From the NCBI GenBank assembly GCA_034620365.1, contig JAQGEQ010000131.1:124001-188000 (forward strand): 64,000 nt of DNA. The letters are read 5' to 3'. A program made the translations under genes and the position numbers. Shown here in pieces: positions 39,269 through 49,461 of the stretch. The DNA is from Pegea sp. RAD2-039 (lineage: Eukaryota; Chordata; Thaliacea; Salpida; Salpidae). Every line of letters starts with the position of its first letter. Positions within the stretch are counted from its first letter, which is position 1. Below the pieces are notes generated by a model. It was not told the origin of the DNA. It worked only from the letters and a program-made list of their open reading frames with translations, and searched no databases.

Positions 39269-39390
39269 AATGCAAAACTGCATCTTCCAAATTAGTATTG
39301 TTATCCAGATAAGAAATAAAATGATATAACTTCTTCGTAAGCTTTACGGTTATATATTATCTTCATTCAATCTTATGTTTGTGGTATCGG
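39269..39390 (-). repeat. Class-B module, tandem unit 2
   Basis: Hairpin ATGCAAAACTGCAT at 39270-39283 and minus-strand box ACCACAAACATAAGATTG. Confidence 0.65.
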
Positions 39391-39525
39391 TAAATTTTTC
39401 GATGGCTTTATTAAATCGATATAGTTATTGTTGATATTAATGTTATAAAGATGCTGTTATATATAACTTTAATATCGTGTTTTTAACTAATATTAACTAT
39501 AATTAACTTATTTATTATTTAAAGT

Positions 39526-39644
39526 TTAGTTGTAAAGTACTTTAGCTCCAAATTAAAAAACTTTGCAATCCTTTACGAAAGATTGAGTTTTATTTTACTT
39601 TTCATTTCTTATAACCGTTGTTGCAATCTGAAGTGTATGGAATA
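39526..39644 (-). repeat. Class-A' module, tandem unit 3
   Basis: Palindrome core TAAAGTACTTTA, and a box with one altered end. The ATCGT palindrome lies 212 bp away at 39856-39869. Confidence 0.65.
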
Positions 39645-40913
39645 AGGTTCAAATGAAATTAATTTTATAATTTTATTGATAAGCATTTTGTTGACAAATA
39701 TTTTTCAAATAGAAAATTTGATTTAAAGTTGATAAGAAAGTTTTTTATAAGTTTACTATTATACAAACCAAATTAGTTTAATTTTTCTTATCAAGTTTTA
39801 TTTAATTTAGATTTAAAGTTATTTTTACTTCAATGATTAAAATTAAAAATGATCAATCGTACTGACGATAGAAAAATAAATCAAAGCCATATGACTTTTT
39901 GTTCTTAATAATGAGAGTACTATAAGACTCAAAAATCATTTTCCTTTGATCTTCAAAATAATTTAAAAATTATACAAATCATATAATGTTATCTATCCAT
40001 AGACTATAACTATCAGATTTAAATTTATTTCTATTTCAATAATTAAGATTAAAATTAACCGTCGTTTTGACAAATTTAAATTAAGTCAAAAGCCATGTGA
40101 CTTTTTGTTTTTAAAATAGTAAATTGAGAGTACTATAAGACTTAGAATTTTTTTCGTTTGAACTTCAAAATAATTTTCAAAAAGGTTTAACAACATTTTA
40201 ATCTATCTTTTATGAGTTAAATCCTAATTTTTTGTCAAAGTAAATATTTCTTGAAAATCCTTTTTTTGTTAAAGGATAATAAACTTTATGAACCAGGTTA
40301 CTTTAAAATTAATAATTCCTGCTATATGTTGGGTAAAATTTATTAGCAAAAGTTCAAATTTATGACCTTTTTTACTGCTTTCGTCACCAAACGGATACAA
40401 TAATTTGGCTACAAAAACAAATAAATATACTTTCAACATTCATGGGATAGATTAGTTTAATAATTTGTATATTTGTAGAATAATGTTTATTTTTTTAACG
40501 TTAATTTTCTTGAATTAAGTTTTTTACCATAATTGATTAACTTATGTATTTGGTGAGGTAAAACATCTGTGTTGAAATCATAAAGAAAAATATCTTATAT
40601 ACATTGTGTTTATTTATTAACTATGTAAATATTAAATAATATTGTTTAAATTTTGAAAAAACCAGAAATTTTTATTTACAAATATAAATAAGCTTTCCAG
40701 TCTGTTAGTATTCACAATTTAAAAATAAAACATTCAAATGGCTTTTGACTTAATTTCTAAAAGTCTTCATTTATCAGCGCCACCAAACTTTTTTAAATTA
40801 TCAAATATGTTATTAATATACAACAATTTTAATTCAAACTTGAAAAATATGAATTTATTTATAAACATATATTTTCTTTAAAAGTACAAAAAGTAATTCG
40901 TTTAAACTTGACC

Positions 40914-41028
40914 CCCACAAACTCTAGATTAAAACAAAATTATAAATACTGAGAAATTCTGAAAAGTATCAAGGTTGTGATACTTTCAACAGATGATATT
41001 TTTGGAGTTGAAATACTTTTCAACAAAA
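40914..41028 (+). repeat. Class-A box-palindrome module
   Basis: Box CCACAAACTCTAGA at 40915-40928 and palindrome GTTGAAATACTTTTCAAC at 41007-41024. Confidence 0.8.
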
Positions 41029-43256
41029 CTTTAATTAAAAGTTAAATAAATTTAGTTTGTATTTTGTACAAAAAATAAAGTAAAAACAATTGATGTCAAA
41101 TTTCTTTTACTTGTTTTGAAAGATGTTACTAATAATGTAAATAAAAGTTTACAAAAAGAAAACTTTTCTTTCAGCAAAAATAGTATTTCTACTTAAACTT
41201 CAACTTAAAAGGAAATTAAGGAACGGAAATCTTTATTTCTATTTTGTTTTTTAATATTACTAAAATAAGTTAATTGAATATCAATTCGCCAAATCTACTT
41301 TTAATGCTGTAAATACTTTAATGCAGTAGAAAATTATTTGAAAAGATTTTAATTCTTAAAGTTTTAATTTCTTAGTCATCCAAGTAATATTACAATAAGA
41401 TTTTATATGTTAAAAATATTTTTATTCAAATAAGTTTACAATTATAAATACAAGCAAACAAATAGATTTCTATATATACAATTATAAGTTATTCAATGAA
41501 TTATTGAATTAGTTATTTTATTAATTAAATTTACAGTTTAAAAATTACCAGAAAAAAAGTAACCAACAGAAAAATTTAATCTATTATTGTAGAGAATCTT
41601 TTTTATTGCAAATTTGGAATTTAATTTTTCTAATGAAATTTCAAGTAGTAAATAAATTAAAAAGCTTAAGTTTAGATTCTTTACAAATAATAATAGAATT
41701 AATTTTGGTCAAAAGTTTTTCTCATAGTTCTAAACATGTCACTGATAATGTGAGCAAATTTAGTTGTGTGAGTTTAAATAAAAATTATATAAATATTAAA
41801 AAAATAATGTTTTGTAAGTTCAAACATTTTGACCTATTTATCTAACAAATGTATGGTTACAACATTTGAAATTTTATAAAATATGAAAATAATACTATAA
41901 TAGGAATTTTTTGTTGTTGGAAAACAAATATTAAAATGCTAAATTCTAGATTTTTTTGTATTTTACAATCTACTAAAATAAATTCCAATAAAAGTCAGAC
42001 AAACTGCAAATAATTTGTTGAATTCTGTTTTTCTCTGACTGCTAATAAATTTACATCGTAGAAAATGTTGGAAAACTATTCTCTTTATTCTTACTAATGT
42101 TATTCTAAACTTATTTAAGTATTGTACAAAAACCAGTTTATTAAAATTAATCTCATAGTTATTATATATAAATGCAAATATATTGAAAAAATTACTGTAT
42201 TTTATTTTACAATATTGCTGTGAATCATAGCTTACGATCATTGGTTACGTGAGGCATAATGTTTGTTTGATTATGAAACACATAACGTTTTCAAACATAG
42301 AATTTGTTGTAATGATATTATGAAACTTGATCAAGCTTCGAATTTTAGTAATGGAGAACTGTCTTTAAGTATAAATAAAGAAATCAAAATATTTTTATCA
42401 CGGAGACTATCAGTTGAAACAAAAGAATTCAGTTTAAAATCACTTAAATATAACCATTAGAAGAACTTGTAATATTGAAACAAAACAGAAATTTTTTACG
42501 TTCAATGATTTGAAAAGTTGTTTAGTTATTTTTTCTAACAAATTGTTTATGTTTACTTAAGGACTCTTTTGGTCTTATAGACTTGATTACAAGGCTTTAT
42601 AATTTTTTTCCTAACCATTCACATAGTTAAGAAACTAATCTGAAAACAAATTATTCATTTTTAAAGGTTTTTTAATTCAGTAAAAAACATTATCCGCTAA
42701 TTTTGATCAGTTTAAATTGTTTATCAGAACTGAAATAACTAAGCAGTGCAAATATCAAAGATACTATTGATGTAATATTTATTAAATAACTTTTATTTCT
42801 TTAAACATATTAGATATAAATCTCATCTTAATACTTTCATTCTGAATTTAGTGAATCACTGTGAAATACTATTGCTATTTTATACCTATAGTTATTTCTT
42901 AGCAAGTACAAGTTTAAATAATGAATATTACATATTAATTAACTATTAATGTGTAGTGGTTTACTATTTTAGAAAACAAGTTTCAAAAGAAATACCAGTT
43001 TTTTACATGAATCTTTTCGGTCAATATTCAAAAAAATAAGTTTGCAATTATATTATTGATACTTGGTATTCATAAACTTCTTTAAAAGATTTTTATTTTT
43101 GATTCATTTTTATTTTTAAATAAAAAATGTGTAATTGCTTTTTACATTTTAAACAAAACATCGCAAAGAAAGTTATTACATGAAAATTGTTCTTAGAAAT
43201 TTTATTATGAAATTTTTTGAAATTGCAGAAAATTTCTAATTTTAAAAATACTTTAA

Positions 43257-43270
43257 GCGCCAGTTAGCGA
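43257..43270 (-). promoter_or_regulatory. CTCF-like motif, weak
   Basis: The minus strand reads TCGCTAACTGGCGC, the exact partner of 1013-1026. Confidence 0.25.
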
Positions 43271-44394
43271 AACTAAAAAACAACCTTACAATTTATTGGT
43301 CTTTTATGAAATTTATTCGCATAAATTTTATATTATAGAGAAATAGAATTACTTATAAATAAATATATCTCTTAAAAAAGTATTGCAGAAATTGTATTTA
43401 CAACACATCTGTTATAATTCTAAAATGAAATAAATAAAAGATATTACTAACAACCTTATTTTCACACAAAATTACTTTACCAATTATTAAATATAAACAA
43501 TTTTATATTGATATAATTTTTACTAAAACAAAATTATTGATATTATTTCTGCTTTTAAAAAAATTTGAAATTAAAAGGTCAAACTAATTATAAGCATCTT
43601 TAATACTATAAAAATCAAATACAATCACTAAATCACTATTTTACATTTGTAATCAAAAACCATTTATTATTTAAGACATGCATATATCCGTTTCAAACAA
43701 TTTAAACATATTAAACAGTTTTCAAAATAACTTCTTCTCGCTACACACTACTTTAGTGGGCTCATAAATGTCAAACTTTATACTGAAGAAATAAGATATA
43801 GTCTATAAAAATTGAAAAATTATATTTTAAAGTATACATGCAATAGAAAATGTTAAAAAATGTTGTTTGTGTATCTTCATGGTAAACACAAGAAACTTCA
43901 GTTTTGTAACAACAATTGCAATCAAACGATTATATTAAGCAGTTTACTATTGACGTATTCATACAGATAAACAATATTAACATAAAAACTAATTTGAAAA
44001 TTTGGTTTGGAAATAATTTGGAATCAATAGTTTGTATCACCTTATGCAAATTTATAAAACTTATTTCTAATAAGGTATTTCTAGATATATTCCACTTTAA
44101 ATTGTGAATTAGATTTACTTTCGTTTATTAAATTTGTCTCTTTGTTTTCCAGATTATTTTTTGCTGACAGTAGTACCTTACAGCTTTATGTATATTTGCT
44201 GCAGTCAATCTAAGATAAATAATACTTTTCGGAAGAAAAATATATTTTGATTTTTAAAGCCAAGTTAAAAAAAAACTTATTTTCCCAAAATTATGATTTA
44301 TATTCCTGAAAATTGGTTTCTGGTAGAACAATCTAAAATTATATTTTAATTTTCTTTCCAAAAAAAGTTAAACACCAAACTTCAACTGATCAAT

Positions 44395-44953
44395 TTAAAA
44401 ACACTGCTTAGTAATTATAAAAGTGTATTTGCTTATTTTTTTATTTATATATCTGCTTATATATAATATATTTTTCAGGTAAACATTTATTTCAAATCAT
44501 CAAAATTCGAAGAAAAGAGCAGAAAATTCAGCGTTAAGAGATGTTAAAAAACGTTAAATAGAAAATCTAAAGATAACGTTGAATGCTAAAGACTTTTTGT
44601 GAAATGTTGTCAATTAGAAAGCTTTTGTCAGGCCATTTTGAATTGATTACTTTCATTAAATTTTTGTTGTAGTATTGAATATGGCAATAAACCACTTTAA
44701 AATTTACTTAAGATATTTTCTTGTAAAATAAATATTTATATTTTAAGAAACTGTGAATAATTGTTTTTGGTTCAATTTTAATTCTTTTTTTAAATAAACT
44801 ATAATTTTATTTTGCATAGAAATTAACAAAAAGTTAATTCAGATTACAATCGAATTGATTTGTATATAATATATTGATTTTTTTAACTTTTTATTACACT
44901 AAAAACTAAAACGTTTTGTTTACATGTAGCTCAACAAGTTGAAACTGAATTTA
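44395..44953 (+). other. 5' flank and probable 5' untranslated region of the zinc-finger gene
   Basis: Single-copy in this window. TTTTGTTTACATGTAG ending at 44929 looks like a splice acceptor just before the open frame, and a second candidate (TATTTTTCAG, ending near 44479) is followed by a 22-codon open stretch. At least one upstream exon, untranslated or short, is therefore likely. No TATA box or initiator can be singled out in such AT-rich sequence. Confidence 0.4.
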
Positions 44954-45736
44954 ATGGACGACAAAGAATCTGATTGCATGCGAAAATTGTTACCAAACGA
45001 AATTAACATCAGAGGTGAAACACCTAACAAGAAAAATGATAATGAATGTGTTAGTGAATTTGATAGCTGGCACGGAATTAACTTTGATGAAGTCAGTTTA
45101 AACAATGAAATAGAAAATACAACAACTAAGAAAAGCGTTTCTACCAAAATTAGTGCTTCAGCAGAAAATAGTGGAAAAGAAGAAAACAAACTTTTGTTTA
45201 AGAAAATTTCAAATGGCGAGGACAAATATGAATGTTTGATTTCTTGCAGACGCTTTAGTTGCAGATCTCAGTTTATTGTTCACGAAAGAATTCATAGAGG
45301 TGAGAAACCATTTGAATGTATTGTTTGTGGAAAAAAGTTTAGTAAAAAATCAAATCTTTTATCACATGAAAGAACACATACTGGTGAGAAACCATTTGAA
45401 TGTATTGTTTGTGGAAAAAAGTTTAGTCAAAATTCAGATATCATTAAACATAAAAGAACTCATACTGGTGAAAAACCATATGAATGTATTGTTTGTGGAA
45501 AAACGTTTAGTCAAAATTCAAACCTCTTAAGACATGAAAGAACTCATACTGGTGAGAAACCATTTGAATGTATTGTTTGTGGAAAAAAGTTTAGTCAAAA
45601 TTCAATCCTCTTAACACACGAAAGAACACATACTGGTGAGAAACCATTTGAATGTATTGTTTGTGGAAAAAAGTTTAGTCGAAATGACCTTCTTTCACAA
45701 CATAAGAGAACTCATACTGGTGAAAAACCAATTTAA
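44954..45736 (+). CDS. C2H2 zinc-finger protein, 260 aa, one irregular plus five canonical fingers
   Basis: A predicted nuclear sequence-specific DNA-binding protein. The start used is the ATG at 44954; the same frame is open back to 44930, right after a likely splice acceptor, so an upstream exon could add residues. Residues 1-90 are polar and acidic, with no BTB, KRAB, ZAD or SCAN domain that I can see. Finger 1 (92-114) is irregular, with C-x3-C spacing. Fingers 2-6 (120-142, 148-170, 176-198, 204-226, 232-254) each have C-x2-C-x12-H-x3-H and TGEKP linkers. Helix positions -1/2/3/6 read K/S/N/S, Q/S/D/K, Q/S/N/R, Q/S/I/T and R/D/L/Q. The 84-bp finger units are almost identical in DNA outside the helix, which suggests recent duplication or conversion. 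The frame stops inside the next linker, before a dead seventh finger. I cannot name an orthologue. Confidence 0.9.
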   Translation: MDDKESDCMRKLLPNEINIRGETPNKKNDNECVSEFDSWHGINFDEVSLNNEIENTTTKKSVSTKISASAENSGKEENKLLFKKISNGEDKYECLISCRRFSCRSQFIVHERIHRGEKPFECIVCGKKFSKKSNLLSHERTHTGEKPFECIVCGKKFSQNSDIIKHKRTHTGEKPYECIVCGKTFSQNSNLLRHERTHTGEKPFECIVCGKKFSQNSILLTHERTHTGEKPFECIVCGKKFSRNDLLSQHKRTHTGEKPI

Positions 45737-45808
45737 TGAATTGTGTGTGGAAAGCAATTTGGCCATCATGCAATTCTTTCATACCATCAAACAACTTACA
45801 TTATTTAG
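45737..45808 (+). pseudogene. Dead seventh zinc finger beyond the stop
   Basis: In frame after the stop, the codons continue to read as a finger (IVCGKQFGHHAILSYHQTTY) with the right spacing. Compared with finger 6, the Glu codon GAA became the stop TAA, the first Cys TGT became TGA, and the last His became Tyr. The ancestral protein therefore had at least seven fingers and lost the last one. The stop appears to be real, because the remnant has also lost two zinc ligands. Confidence 0.75.
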
Positions 45809-47464
45809 ATTCAAAGTAATCAGAAAAAAGATCAGATAAAGATCAATTTTGACTCATCCTAGTTTTTAGTATTTCATGTTTTTCTTCTATTATTTTCTAA
45901 CAACATTTTAAAGTTTCGTTGGTTTTAAGTATTTCTGATTTTTTCTTGTAATTTCAGCAAAAAACGTTTATGTTTATTTAAACGGTTATTTATGGTTATA
46001 GTAACTCTTTTGTGTTATTGACTATATACTTGAAAGCTATTATCTCTTAATTTTTTAACTTTTAATTTGCAAACGGTTAATTGGTGTAAATCAATTTTCT
46101 ATCTTTTTAATAGATAAACAAAATTTGGTTAAATAATGAACATACAGTGCATAATTTAGATATAAGAAATGTGAAAAAGTGTTAAATATTACAATGAAGC
46201 AATGTTATTCTTTTTAAGAAAAGGAATTCTGCAAGTTTTGCTTATAATAAATTAAAATTGAAAAAAGCAAATAAGCGAGTATTTTGATGTAAGTGAGAGC
46301 AATAAACATTATTTTAAAACAAAATTACTAAACTTGTATTTTCTATCACAATTTTAAGAAACGTAACAAATTTTTACGTAGTGAACAAGTCGAAAAAAGA
46401 TCTTAGGTTTAATTAATTGATAATTTATTAATTTAAATTTATTAATTTAGGTTTATTTGTCATTTATATCTCATAGAATTTTGAGTTGCTTGATTTTGAA
46501 CTAAAATGCATAAAATATAAGAGCTTATGTAATCCTTTTAGTAAGATAACTAACATTCAAACCAAAAAGCAAACGAACAATATTTGGTAGTTGTGGAAGC
46601 ACAAAGAATATCATCAAAAAAATTAATGAAATTTATGTGATACAGCTTAACCTCTAAAGATCTCAATTATGAGAATAAGAAAATTTAAATTAACTTCATA
46701 CTGTTTGGAAAAATAAACTTTCAAATAAAATAAAAGAATAGTATTTTTAATCACACTATAGTTAAATAAATATGTTTAAATAAATAAACCTAAATAAATT
46801 CTGGTATTATACAACATGTAAACGCGTTGATAACATTTTATTTGAGTCTTATTATGAGAAAATGAAAAGTTTTTTTTGAAAAATTGAAAAATTATTCGAT
46901 ATTTTTTAACAACTCGTTTGATAAAAACTTGTTTCAGATTTTATTATAAGCACCATAAACATAATGAATTGTGATTTAACTTATAACTTAAATTAGATTT
47001 CACTATAGATTACTAGTTTACTGCTAACTAGCGTAGGTTTAATTTCTTGTATAAAATTTTTGTTATACATTTTGCTGTAAACGAAATAAATAATTTATAT
47101 GTTTGGTTATTGTGTTGTTTTTTTTAAATGTATAATATTGTTTTTAAGGTAAAAATTATTTCAGGAAAAAAAATCTAAGTTTATTTTTGCCGAACAGTTA
47201 AGATTAAATAATATAAAAAAAATAACATCAATTTAAAATTTTTCTTCAATCAACTATATTAGAAAATTTTTTAAAACGAAAAGAATATATAATTTGTAAA
47301 AGGTTAACATTCACTAATATTATCACTAACTTCCTTTCTTACTTTTACTGCAATTTTATTTTAAAGTTGATTAATTCAGTTATAAAACAAATTTTTTTTC
47401 ATAATTTTAATAATCTAGGCTAATAAGTTAGGCTAACTAAGATCGATATAGTTTTCGGATGTTT
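45809..47464. other. Single-copy intergenic sequence
   Basis: No repeat module, CTCF-like motif or palindrome was found. AATAAA near 46246 could serve the zinc-finger gene. TTTTGATGTAAGTGAG near 46275 looks like a strong splice donor, but no open frame leads into it. AATAAA on the minus strand at 47355-47360 lies about 105 bp past the stop of the minus-strand gene and is a plausible poly(A) signal for it. Confidence 0.5.
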
Positions 47465-48315
47465 TTAAGTGGAATAGAAAAATTTTTGACTTTTAAACCA
47501 TTTATAGAGATTTGAGGTTAATACTGGGAACGAGAAAACATTCTTCAAACGACATATTTTCTTTACTTTGAAAAAACTATTTTCTTTAACACTTTCTTCC
47601 AATTTATAAACATAATCACTAAGCTGTAAGTTCTTATAGATACTTTTGTTTAAATATAAACCAGTTCTAATGATTATATTAAACTCGATAGTCTTGATAC
47701 TTGCATACTTACAAGAGCAACCCAACTCAATTAACCAATCAAAACAAACTAAAGATGACGTTAGTGTGGTAAATAATGACTAGTCAGTCTGAAATACATG
47801 CTCGCTAATCTCCGTTTTGCATAATTTGTGTATCTCTTTTGAGCAAACAATTTGTCTAAAAACATGCAATTTATTTGCATTTGAATACTAAACAAATAAT
47901 TGCAAATCACAAGATATTACAAGTTCTCTAAGAAACCTGATTGCTGTTACATAAGCTAGGGAGTGATAAAGATGGTATTGAGAAAATCAAACAATGTTTC
48001 AAAAGTTCCAAGCAATTTGATCTTTCATTGATTTAATTTTTTATAAGGAATATGCAACTCCAAAGTGAAAAAAATCTTCACTAAAACCATTTCATATGAA
48101 ATGTTACTTACATTGAAATCTGTAAGCTTATTGACCTTAACAAAATTATCATCTTGAGATATCCAATAAACACATCCAGGTAAATCAATTCTGTCTCTCA
48201 GAAAAGAATCAAATTTGCAATCAAATTTATGTCTTTTTAAATCATCAGGTTTTTACTGTTTTTCAAACTGTAATTTATTTCTAAATATTTTATTTGCGAA
48301 AATGTATTGAAACAT
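47465..48315 (-). pseudogene. Two-exon gene with HSF-like winged-helix domain; one in-frame stop
   Basis: Exon 1 runs 48315-48112 (ATG at 48315, 68 codons) and ends AAT|GTAAGT in phase 0. The intron is 48111-47624, ending CTTACAG. Exon 2 is 47623-47465, 52 codons plus TAA, entered in phase 0. One TAA lies at codon 21 (48255-48253); otherwise both exons are open. Codon use is richer in Cys, Trp and Asp than the surrounding frames. The layout recalls heat-shock-factor DNA-binding domains (possibly HSFY-like): an FLRD-type helix at codons 38-41, Trp 51 with Phe seven residues on, Phe 67, then SF (99-100) and Tyr 108/Phe 111 where the family has SFVRQLNxYGF. The conserved RQ is absent and this stretch is two residues longer. 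ETS is an alternative: Cys 48 to Trp 51, then Phe at +7. With 120 codons it would be little more than a DNA-binding domain. Either a decaying gene, or the true start lies elsewhere. Confidence 0.45.
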
Positions 48316-49039
48316 TGTATTTTGCAAAATGTAGAACTTGTTTTCTTTTATCTTGCACTTTTTTACAAATTTAGAAAACTTTGATTACTTATTAAAATAT
48401 TTGTAAGTTAGAAAATGTGTTATAATTGTTTAATAATCATTTTTGATTTTATTTTATTTATTCATTTTTTAATTAGTTTAAAAATATTGAACTGGTTAGA
48501 TTTTTAGCACCACAGACAACAGAATTTAACCATTTTTACATTATTTTGTTATAAATAATAACCTTTAACTTTTGTATTACTTTTTAACGCTGAAAAAAGT
48601 TTTTAAATACCATTTTACTTAGAAAAGAAATGTTATTTGTTTAAAAGTAAAATATATATTAAGATAGAAAAGAATAAATTGAAACAACTTTCGAAAAGTC
48701 AAATTTGATCTGCACTCAAGTGGAACATTTCAACAAAGAGTTTTTACAGTCTACCCCGATTTATTTTAATTATAAATAAATAAAATTTTGAATACATTTT
48801 TTAGTCTGGATAATTAAAAAACTATTTATTTGGATAGTTTAGCAGAAATAAGTTTTAAAAAAAGATTACTATTTATTTAATTCTATTTTATTTATTTTAA
48901 GAAACTTTGTTTTTGAACGAACTTTAAGTTTTTATTTTCGAGTATCTTTTTTCTGAAAATATATTTTTAGTTGAGCTATTATTAATAATTATTACATTAC
49001 TACTGTATCTTTGATAAATTTATTCTTAATATTTTTGAT
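48316..49039. other. Edge of the gene island with first repeat fragments
   Basis: 48470-48545 is an inverted fragment of the block at 10830-10900 (TTTTTAGCACCAC with GTGGTGCT-like sequence). 48790-48860 is a direct fragment of 7930-8020. The rest shows nothing recognisable. Confidence 0.5.
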
Positions 49040-49342
49040 TTTAATTAGATTCAATAATTAAATAAATTTCATTGAGTTTTAAGATTACAAAAACAAACTT
49101 TTTGATTATTTTTATATTTACCAGCTTATTAGTTCTAAAACTGTTGTTTGTTTTTTAAACAATGTGGATATTTGTACGAGTTTTTGACAAAACTAATATA
49201 AAATTTGAAACTTTGTAGTTTGGGATAATCTTTAGAAATACAATACATAGAGAATAAGTTTTTTATTTTTTTCTTAACCTGATTAAAATAAGTTTAAATC
49301 CTGGTTCAGTGCTTTTCTCCTTACAGTGATAAATCAGTGTTT

Positions 49343-49461
49343 CACCCACAAACACTAGAACAAAAATACTTTTTATTAAGCAATTTCTTCAACAGTATTT
49401 CGAACTTTCTTGTATTCATAAGATTCTAAAGAACTTAATTTGAAGTCGACTACGTGTCGAT
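49343..49461 (+). repeat. Class-C box-palindrome module
   Basis: Box CCCACAAACACTAGAA, palindrome GTCGACTACGTGTCGAT at 49445-49461. The 5-base centre differs from copy 1 (TACGT against TAAAT) while both arms are unchanged. Confidence 0.65.

Larger units (their letters stand above)
38401..39790 (+). repeat. 550-bp tandem repeat, about 2.5 copies
   Basis: Strings repeat at exactly 550 bp: ATAAACGTTG at 38511 and 39061, and ATAACCGTTG at 39611. Units 1 and 2 are almost identical. Unit 3 is partial and runs into the ordinary IR-1 sequence after ~39780. Each full unit joins a class-A' module directly to a class-B hairpin and box. The left arm of IR-1 has a single class-A' copy here (5300-5700), so the expansion came after the arms formed. 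Confidence 0.9.
36400..44394 (-). repeat. Right arm of large inverted repeat IR-1
   Basis: Reverse complement of 1-7580, ending at 44394 about 560 bp before the zinc-finger coding sequence. It is longer than the left arm inside 38400-39800 because of the tandem array and lacks the 1.03-kb segment. A 63-codon frame at 43916-44107 is open in both arms with one V/I difference, but it starts with TTG and the DNA there is nearly identical anyway, so conservation of the frame says little. Frames at 41606-41845 and 41963-42241 are not matched by equal frames in the left arm. Confidence 0.9.

Noticed and set aside
41963-42241. 92-codon minus frame in the right IR-1 arm
   Set aside because: The mirror sequence near 2040-2320 is not open at equal length.
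43916-44107. 63-codon frame kept in both IR-1 arms (289-480 and here) with one V/I change
   Set aside because: It begins with TTG, has no recognisable domain, and the whole 600-bp end is nearly identical between the arms, so frame conservation is not independent evidence.
44920-45225. 101-codon minus-strand frame opposite the zinc-finger N-terminus
   Set aside because: It is an antisense shadow of a coding region with Ser/Leu/Phe-rich composition and no domain.
45276-45839. 84- and 67-codon frames overlapping the zinc-finger gene in another frame
   Set aside because: They are shifted-frame shadows of the repeated finger units.
46549-46656. Short plus frame containing IFGSCGSTKN, reminiscent of a nucleotide-binding loop
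   Set aside because: It lacks the GK[ST] of a P-loop, is only ~36 codons long and has no splice signals.
47713-47779. Possible extra exon of the minus-strand gene ending at GTAAGTAT
   Set aside because: Only 22 codons, weak acceptor, and it leaves exon 2 out of phase. Kept out of the gene model, but the strong donor is worth remembering.
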